NCBI GenBank assembly: GCA_016209015.1
Contig: JACQWY010000049.1
Span: forward strand, 1 to 64,000
DNA: 64,000 nt
DNA from: Gammaproteobacteria bacterium
Lineage (GTDB): Bacteria; Pseudomonadota; Gammaproteobacteria; Ga0077536
Direction of reading: 5' to 3'
Below are positions 58,998-64,000 of the stretch, one piece after another. The notes beneath the pieces were generated by a model. That model saw nothing but the letters and a program-made list of their open reading frames with translations. It did not search any database and had not been told where the DNA came from. Both the position numbers and the translations under genes were made by a program. Each line of letters opens with the position of its first letter. Position 1 is the first letter of the stretch.

Positions 58998-60494
58998 ATG
59001 GCTGAGACACAGACTCAAGCATCCGAACAGCAAGCCGGCGTCGCCTTCGAGGCGAGCGAATTCTCCGCCCTGCTGCAGAAGGAATTCAAACCCACGTCCG
59101 ACAGCGCGAAAGCCGCAGTCGAGAGCGCCGTGCAGACGCTGGCCCAGCAGGCCTTGTCGTCGACGACCCTGATTTCGAAGGACGCGGTCCGTTCGATCGA
59201 AGCGATCATCGCGGCGCTCGACAAGAAGCTGACCGAGCAGATCAACGAGATCCTCCACCACGAGGATTTCCAGCAGCTCGAAGGCGCCTGGCGCGGCCTG
59301 CACTATCTCGTGAACAACACCGAGACGGACGAGCAGCTCAAGATCCGGGTCCTGAACATCTCGAAGAAGGATCTGCACAAGACGCTCAAGAAGTACAAGG
59401 GCACGGCCTGGGATCAGAGCCCGATCTTCAAGAAGGTCTACGAAGAGGAATACGGTCAGTTCGGCGGCGAGCCCTACGGCTGCCTCGTCGGCGACTACCA
59501 GTTCGATCACAGTCCGCAGGACGTCGAGCTGCTCGGCGAGATCGCGCAGGTCGCCGCGGCCGCGCACGCGCCGTTCATCACCGCTGCCGCGCCGACGCTC
59601 ATGCAGATGGAATCCTGGCAGGAGCTGTCGAACCCGCGCGACCTGACGAAGATTTTCCAGACTCCGGAATACGCCGCCTGGCGCTCGCTCCGCGAATCGG
59701 ACGACGCGCGCTACGTCGGCCTCGCGATGCCGCGCTACCTCGCGCGTCTGCCCTACGGGTCCAAGACCCAGCCCGTCGAGGAGTTCGATTTCGAAGAGGA
59801 CGTCGAGGGCGCGGATCACCACAAGTACGTGTGGGCGAACGCGGCCTATGCGATGGCGGTGAACATCAACCGCTCCTTCAAGATGTACGGCTGGTGCTCG
59901 CGCATCCGCGGCATCGAGTCCGGCGGCGCGGTGGAAGGCCTGCCGACGCACACCTTCCCGACCGACGACGGCGGCGTCGACATGAAGTGTCCGACGGAAA
60001 TCGCGATCAGCGATCGCCGCGAGGCGGAGCTCGCGAAGAACGGCTTCATGCCGCTCGTCCATCGCAAGAACTCCGACATGGCGGCGTTCATCGGCGCGCA
60101 GTCCCTGCACAAGCCGGCCGAGTACGAGGATCCGGACGCGACCGCGAACGCGAATCTCGCCGCGCGTCTGCCGTACCTGTTCGCGACCTGCCGTTTCGCG
60201 CACTTCCTGAAGTGCATCGTGCGCGATCGCATCGGCAGCTTCGCGGAGCGCGGGGACGTCGAGCGCTGGCTGAACAACTGGGTCGCGCAGTACGTCGAGC
60301 CGAATCCGGCGACGGCGTCCGAAGAGGCCAAGGCGCAGAAGCCGCTCGCTGCCGCGGAAGTCGTGGTCACCGAGGATCCCGAGAACCCGGGCTACTACGC
60401 CTCGAAGTTCTTCCTCCGGCCGCACTACCAGCTCGAAGGTCTGACCGTGTCGCTTCGTCTCGTCTCGAAGCTGCCGTCGGTCAAGGGAAGTTGA
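58998..60494 (+). CDS. tssC: Type VI secretion sheath protein TssC (VipB)
   Basis: 498 aa from ATG 58998. Large sheath subunit: LHHEDFQQLEGAWRGLHYLVNNTETDEQLKIRVLNISKKDL, the EEYGQFGGEPYGCLVGDYQFDHSPQDVELL block, LARLPYGSKTQPVEEFDFEE, KCPTEIAISDRREAELAKNGFMPLVHRKNSDMAAFIGAQSLHKP and the end EDPENPGYYASKFFLRPHYQLEGLTVSLRLVSKLPS are all family hallmarks. Polymerises with TssB to the contractile tube. The contraction-linked parts look intact. Confidence 0.96.
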   Translation: MAETQTQASEQQAGVAFEASEFSALLQKEFKPTSDSAKAAVESAVQTLAQQALSSTTLISKDAVRSIEAIIAALDKKLTEQINEILHHEDFQQLEGAWRGLHYLVNNTETDEQLKIRVLNISKKDLHKTLKKYKGTAWDQSPIFKKVYEEEYGQFGGEPYGCLVGDYQFDHSPQDVELLGEIAQVAAAAHAPFITAAAPTLMQMESWQELSNPRDLTKIFQTPEYAAWRSLRESDDARYVGLAMPRYLARLPYGSKTQPVEEFDFEEDVEGADHHKYVWANAAYAMAVNINRSFKMYGWCSRIRGIESGGAVEGLPTHTFPTDDGGVDMKCPTEIAISDRREAELAKNGFMPLVHRKNSDMAAFIGAQSLHKPAEYEDPDATANANLAARLPYLFATCRFAHFLKCIVRDRIGSFAERGDVERWLNNWVAQYVEPNPATASEEAKAQKPLAAAEVVVTEDPENPGYYASKFFLRPHYQLEGLTVSLRLVSKLPSVKGS

Positions 60495-60595
60495 TGGCCG
60501 CGCGGCGCACCGCCGCCGCGCTGCTCTTAGGTTCGTTTCGTCGCCGCGCCGGCAACCCCGGCCGGTGCCGGTGAAGCAACACAGGAGGCAAGAAG

Positions 60596-61099
60596 ATGAT
60601 TGTCATGAAGCTCGACCCCATCAAGGGCGACTGCAAGCTCGAAGGCTACGCGGATTACATCACGCTCGACGACGTCAGTTGGGATATCAATCGCGAGCCG
60701 AAGGAGAGCGCGAAGGGCGCCACCCAGGACCTCAATTTCGGCGTCGCGGAAGCGGGCGCGGTGAACCTCACGAAGACCATCGACATGGCGTCGGTCGATC
60801 TCATGCGCATGGCGACCGGCGGCGGCGCCTCGCCCTCGCAGTGCCTCATCGAGTTCATCCAGTCGGGTGTCGGCGGCGCGGATTCCGGCAAGTACAAGGC
60901 GTATCTGCAGATCACGCTGAAGCGTCCCGTCGTGAAGAAGTGGGGCATCAACGGCTCCGGCGACGACCGCCCGAGCGAGACGCTCGAAATCATGTACAAC
61001 TCGATCGAGATGAAGTACATGAGCACCGACGACAAGGGCAAGCAGACGACGTTCGGCCCGAAGGGCTGGGACCTCGTGCTGGGCAAGGGCCTTGGTTGA
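60596..61099 (+). CDS. hcp: Type VI secretion tube protein Hcp (TssD)
   Basis: 167 aa with AGGAGG (60583-60588) before ATG 60596. The Hcp fold is seen in DITLDDVSWDINREP-like N-terminal strands (YITLDDVSW), NLTKTIDMASVDLMRMATGG, IEFIQSGVGG..YKAYLQITLKRPVVKKWGINGSGDDRPSETLEIMYNSIEMKYMSTDDKGKQTTFGPKGWDL. Hexameric rings form the tube and can carry small effectors. The strong ribosome site fits its high copy need. Confidence 0.96.
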   Translation: MIVMKLDPIKGDCKLEGYADYITLDDVSWDINREPKESAKGATQDLNFGVAEAGAVNLTKTIDMASVDLMRMATGGGASPSQCLIEFIQSGVGGADSGKYKAYLQITLKRPVVKKWGINGSGDDRPSETLEIMYNSIEMKYMSTDDKGKQTTFGPKGWDLVLGKGLG

Positions 61100-61169
61100 T
61101 CCCATGGCCTTCCTTCCGGGTCCGGTCGTGCCGCGGCGCGTTCGCGGCCTCCTGCTGGCGGCCTGACGC

Positions 61170-61994
61170 ATGGCCGGCCCGGTGCCCGCAGAGCTCATCC
61201 GCGAAGGCGACTTCGCGGGTGCGCTCGCCGCCGCCAAGGACCTCGTGCGCAAGCAGCCCGCGACGGCGAATCACCGCGTACTGCTGTTCCAGCTCTTCGC
61301 CGTCGGCGGCGAGTGGGACAAGGCGCTGACCCAGCTCGAGGTCGTTTCCGAGCTCGACGCGAGCGCGCTGCCCATGGTGCAGACCTACCGTGAAGTCCTG
61401 CGCTGCGAAGTGCTGCGCGCCGAGGTCTTCGCCGGCCGGCGTTCGCCCATGCTGCTCGGCGAGCCGCAGCAGTGGATCGCCTGGCAGCTCGAAGCCCTGC
61501 GCCTCACCGCCCAGGCGAATCATGCCGAGGCCGATCGACTCCGGGCCCGCGTCTTCGAGGAAGTCGCGGCTGTCGCGGGGACGATCGACGGCCAGGCCTT
61601 CGAGTGGATCGCCGATGCCGATGCGCGCATCGGGCCCGCCCTCGAGGCGATCGTCAACGGTCGCTACTACTGGGTTCCCTTCGATCGCATCCGCAGCGTC
61701 GACTTCGAGGCGCCCGCGGATTTGCGCGATCTCGTCTGGCTGCCGGCCCAGTTCACCTGGTCGAACGGCGGCGAGGCAGTCGGCTTCGTGCCGAGCCGCT
61801 ATCCGGGATCGGAGAAGCACGAGGACAGCCGCGTGATGTTCTCGCGGCTCACCGTGTGGCAGGAACCCGCCCCCGAGACTTTCGTGGGCTTCGGCCAGCG
61901 TCTGTTCGCGACGGACGCCGGCGAGTTCGCACTGCTCGACACGCGCCGCATCGAACTCGAGACCGCCATCGACGCCACCGATACCGCCGGCTGA
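61170..61994 (+). CDS. tagJ: T6SS accessory protein TagJ (ImpE family)
   Basis: 274 aa. N-terminal TPR-like helices (IREGDFAGALAAAKDLVRKQPATANHRVLLFQLFAVGGEWDKALTQLEVVSELD), a middle region with FEWIADADARIGPALEAIVNGRYYWVPFDRIRSVDFEAPADLRDLVWLPAQFTWSNGGEAVGFVPSRYPGS, as in ImpE/TagJ. TagJ binds the TssB N-terminal helix and modulates the sheath in HSI-I-type systems. Its presence between hcp and tssE fits that gene order. Confidence 0.9.
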   Translation: MAGPVPAELIREGDFAGALAAAKDLVRKQPATANHRVLLFQLFAVGGEWDKALTQLEVVSELDASALPMVQTYREVLRCEVLRAEVFAGRRSPMLLGEPQQWIAWQLEALRLTAQANHAEADRLRARVFEEVAAVAGTIDGQAFEWIADADARIGPALEAIVNGRYYWVPFDRIRSVDFEAPADLRDLVWLPAQFTWSNGGEAVGFVPSRYPGSEKHEDSRVMFSRLTVWQEPAPETFVGFGQRLFATDAGEFALLDTRRIELETAIDATDTAG

Positions 61995-62006
61995 GGTCGC
62001 TCCGTC

Positions 62007-62507
62007 ATGGCCGACCCCGCCGCCCAGGATCGCCTACTGCCCTCGTTGCTCGAACGGCTGACCGACAACGAACCCGACAAACGCCAGGAAGGACGCGACC
62101 AGCGCGTCCTCTCGCAGCGCCGTTACAAGGAGAGCGTGCTGCGCGATCTCGCCTGGCTGCTGAACACGACGAACATGAGCATCCGCCGGGAGATGGACGA
62201 GCATCCGGAAGTGGCGAAGTCGGTGCTGAATTTCGGGATCCCCGATCTCGCCGGCACGACGAGCTCGACGGTCGACCCGAACAGCCTGGCGCGCGCGATC
62301 CGCGAGGCGATCCTGCGCTTCGAGCCGCGCATCCTGCCCGACAGCCTGCAGGTCAATCTCGACGTCGACGAGGACAGCCGGCTGCAGAACCGGCTCGAGA
62401 TGGTCATCGACGGCGATCTGTGGGCGTCGCCCGTGCCGGTGCACGTGCTCGTGAACACGGCGGTCGATCTGGAAACCGGCGCCATCGGCCTCGTCGATCG
62501 CGGCTGA
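62007..62507 (+). CDS. tssE: Type VI secretion baseplate protein TssE (gp25-like)
   Basis: 166 aa. LLPSLLERLTDNEPDKRQEGRDQRVLSQRRYKESVLRDLAWLLNTTNM and VAKSVLNFGIPDLAGTT, then LARAIREAILRFEPRILPDSLQVNL are TssE/gp25 features. The baseplate wedge component that starts sheath polymerisation. It starts 12 bp after tagJ and is followed 2 bp later by tssF. Confidence 0.94.
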   Translation: MADPAAQDRLLPSLLERLTDNEPDKRQEGRDQRVLSQRRYKESVLRDLAWLLNTTNMSIRREMDEHPEVAKSVLNFGIPDLAGTTSSTVDPNSLARAIREAILRFEPRILPDSLQVNLDVDEDSRLQNRLEMVIDGDLWASPVPVHVLVNTAVDLETGAIGLVDRG

Positions 62508-62509
62508 GC

Positions 62510-64000
62510 ATGGACCCGCGGCTCCTCAAGTACTACAACCGCGAGCTGCAGTTCGTCCGCGAGGTCGGGTCGGAATTCGCTGCCGAATTCCCGAAGATCG
62601 CCTCGCGGCTGAGCCTCGACGGCTTCGAGTGCGCCGACCCCTACGTCGAGCGTCTGCTCGAGGGCTTCGCGTTCCTCGCCGCGCGCGTGCAGTTGAAATT
62701 CGACTCCGAGTACCCGCGGTTCACCGAACACCTGCTGCAGACCGTCTACCCGCACTATCTCTCGCCGCAGCCGTCGATGGCGGTCGTCCACTTCCAGGCC
62801 GACACCGCCGAGCCGAACCTCGCGCAGGGCTTCAGCATCCCGCGCGACACGGTGCTGCGGGCCGGGATCGCGGCGGGCGAGCAGACGTCCTGCGAATACC
62901 GCACCGGCCACGACGTGAAGCTCTGGCCGCTGACGATAGCGGACGCGAGCTACGTCGCCACCGGCGGCGATCTCGGCGCGATCGGCGTGACGGACACGCG
63001 CGGCGCGCGCGCCGGCCTGCGGCTCTCCTTCTCCGTCACCGCGAACCTGACCGCCGACAAGCTCGCGCTCGACTGCCTGAATCTCTTCCTGCCCGGCTCG
63101 AGCCAGACGCCGGCGCGCGTCCACGAGCAGCTCCTCGCGAACGCGATCGGCTTCGTGATCCGGCCGGCGACGCGTCCGGCGCCCTGGCAGGAATTCCTGC
63201 CGGCGAGCGCGATCCGCCAGCCGGGGCTGACGGCGGACGAGGCTCTGCTGCCGCACGGCCCGCGCTCGTTCAGCGGCTACCGGCTGCTCGCCGAGTATTT
63301 CGCGTTTCCGAACCGCTTCCTGTTCGTCGAGTTCACCGGGCTGAAGCGCGCGCTCGCCCGTTGCACCGAGAGTGCCTTCGAGCTCGTCGTGCTGCTCAAT
63401 CGCAGCGATCCCGAGCTCGAACGCGCGGTCCAGGCCGGCGACTTCGCGCTCCACTGCACGCCGGCGATCAATCTCTTCCCGAAGCGTGCGGACCGCGTCC
63501 ACGTCAACGATCGCGACTACGAATTCCACGTCGTCCCCGATCGCACGCGGCCGATGGACTACGAGGTCTATGCCGTCACCGGCGTCTCCGGCTTCGACGC
63601 GAACCTCGAGCAGCGCTTCGAATCCTTCTATGCGCATCACGATCTGATGCCGGCCCACAGCGCCGGGCGCTATTACTCCGTGCACCGCATGCCGCGTGTG
63701 CTCTCACCGCAGCAGCGCCGCTACGGCACGCGCTCGAACTACGTCGGCACCGAGGTCTACGTGAGCCTCGTCGACGCGCACGAGCAGCCCTACTCGTCGG
63801 GCGTGCGCGAGCTCGGCTTCGACACGCTGTGCACGAACCGCGATCTGCCGCAGATGATGCCGATCGGCAGCGGCAGCTCGGACTTCGATCTCGTCGCCGG
63901 CGCGCCCGTGCACGCCGTGCGCTGTGTCGCGGGGCCGACGAAGCCGCGGCCCGCGCCGCAGGAAGGCGAGGCGCACTGGCGGATCATCAATCACCTGTCG
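62510..64000 (+). CDS. tssF: Type VI secretion baseplate protein TssF, cut by the window end
   Basis: ATG 62510 opens a frame with no stop before 64000 (497 codons); full TssF proteins are about 590-630 aa. The start MDPRLLKYYNRELQFVREVGSEFAAEFPKIASRL and LLEGFAFLAARVQLKFDSEYPRFTEHLLQTVYPHYLSPQPSM is the TssF hallmark, followed by the FPNRFLFVEFTGL and LFPKRADRVHVNDRDYEFHVVPDRTRPMDYEVY blocks. Works with TssG and TssK in the baseplate; tssG and the rest presumably lie beyond the window. Confidence 0.95.
   Translation, partial: MDPRLLKYYNRELQFVREVGSEFAAEFPKIASRLSLDGFECADPYVERLLEGFAFLAARVQLKFDSEYPRFTEHLLQTVYPHYLSPQPSMAVVHFQADTAEPNLAQGFSIPRDTVLRAGIAAGEQTSCEYRTGHDVKLWPLTIADASYVATGGDLGAIGVTDTRGARAGLRLSFSVTANLTADKLALDCLNLFLPGSSQTPARVHEQLLANAIGFVIRPATRPAPWQEFLPASAIRQPGLTADEALLPHGPRSFSGYRLLAEYFAFPNRFLFVEFTGLKRALARCTESAFELVVLLNRSDPELERAVQAGDFALHCTPAINLFPKRADRVHVNDRDYEFHVVPDRTRPMDYEVYAVTGVSGFDANLEQRFESFYAHHDLMPAHSAGRYYSVHRMPRVLSPQQRRYGTRSNYVGTEVYVSLVDAHEQPYSSGVRELGFDTLCTNRDLPQMMPIGSGSSDFDLVAGAPVHAVRCVAGPTKPRPAPQEGEAHWRIINHLS

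Noticed and set aside
1-64000. tRNA, rRNA, intact transposase or integrase genes
   Set aside because: None was recognised on reading both strands; the repeats found carry no transposase. Small tRNAs could be missed by eye.

Overview
The window is high-GC DNA with tightly packed genes, many four-base stop/start overlaps and strong third-position G/C bias, so long antisense open frames are common and mostly meaningless. Gene content suggests a heterotrophic gammaproteobacterium of a lipid-, steroid- or terpenoid-degrading kind (Steroidobacterales/Nevskiales-like). The basis is a YheS-type ABC-F protein, a GntR-prpB-prpC-acnD-prpF methylcitrate operon, paired acyl-CoA dehydrogenases, DUF1302/DUF1329 envelope proteins and a type VI secretion system. 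The taxonomic placement is inference only.

Layout. 1-2.2 kb: a structured 160-bp inverted-repeat element, a Fic gene with a hairpin operator, and two gene relics (hsdR' and a GFA protein). 2.2-11.7 kb: ABC-F ATPase, HAD hydrolase, VOC protein, IclR regulator, SCO1-like protein, DUF1329 and DUF1302 proteins, malonyl-CoA decarboxylase. 12.1-16.7 kb: APC permease, universal stress protein, a 4-TM small protein, and a DnaQ-exonuclease/CBS/DUF294 fusion. 16.7-20.4 kb: Sel1 protein, YjdM, and a lone acetone-carboxylase-alpha-like protein. 20.6-27.4 kb: a complete methylcitrate operon (propionyl-CoA disposal) whose promoter is bracketed by two near-identical operators 63 bp apart. 27.5-33.8 kb: a TPR-like orphan, then a decayed type I restriction-modification locus (hsdM and hsdR internally deleted, hsdS truncated, ygjP-like gene fused to hsdR') holding one intact AAA ATPase and a 0.9-kb array of roughly 275-bp repeats. 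33.8-37.1 kb: crotonase and two acyl-CoA dehydrogenases. 37.3-39.4 kb: a periplasmic haem/propeller protein and a small cytochrome c. 39.5-43.5 kb: an epoxide-metabolism operon in which a flavin epoxidase-like domain is fused to its own ferredoxin/reductase module and sits with two unrelated kinds of epoxide hydrolase. 43.7-50.2 kb: SDR, a NarL-type two-component pair, and a divergent 1177-aa exported or anchored protein. 50.3-51.5 kb: a luciferase-like oxidoreductase.

51.6-64.0 kb is a type VI secretion locus. On the plus strand run tssA, tssB, tssC, hcp, tagJ, tssE and tssF (cut by the window end). Divergent on the minus strand is a four-gene operon: vgrG, a DUF6931-like protein, a SAM methyltransferase with a regulatory domain, and a strongly Leu/Ala-rich 335-aa protein with a CxxC motif at each end.

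Most worth following: the fused epoxidase cluster, the vgrG-linked cargo operon, the bracketed prp promoter, and the decayed restriction locus that keeps an intact ATPase. No tRNA, rRNA or CRISPR array was seen.
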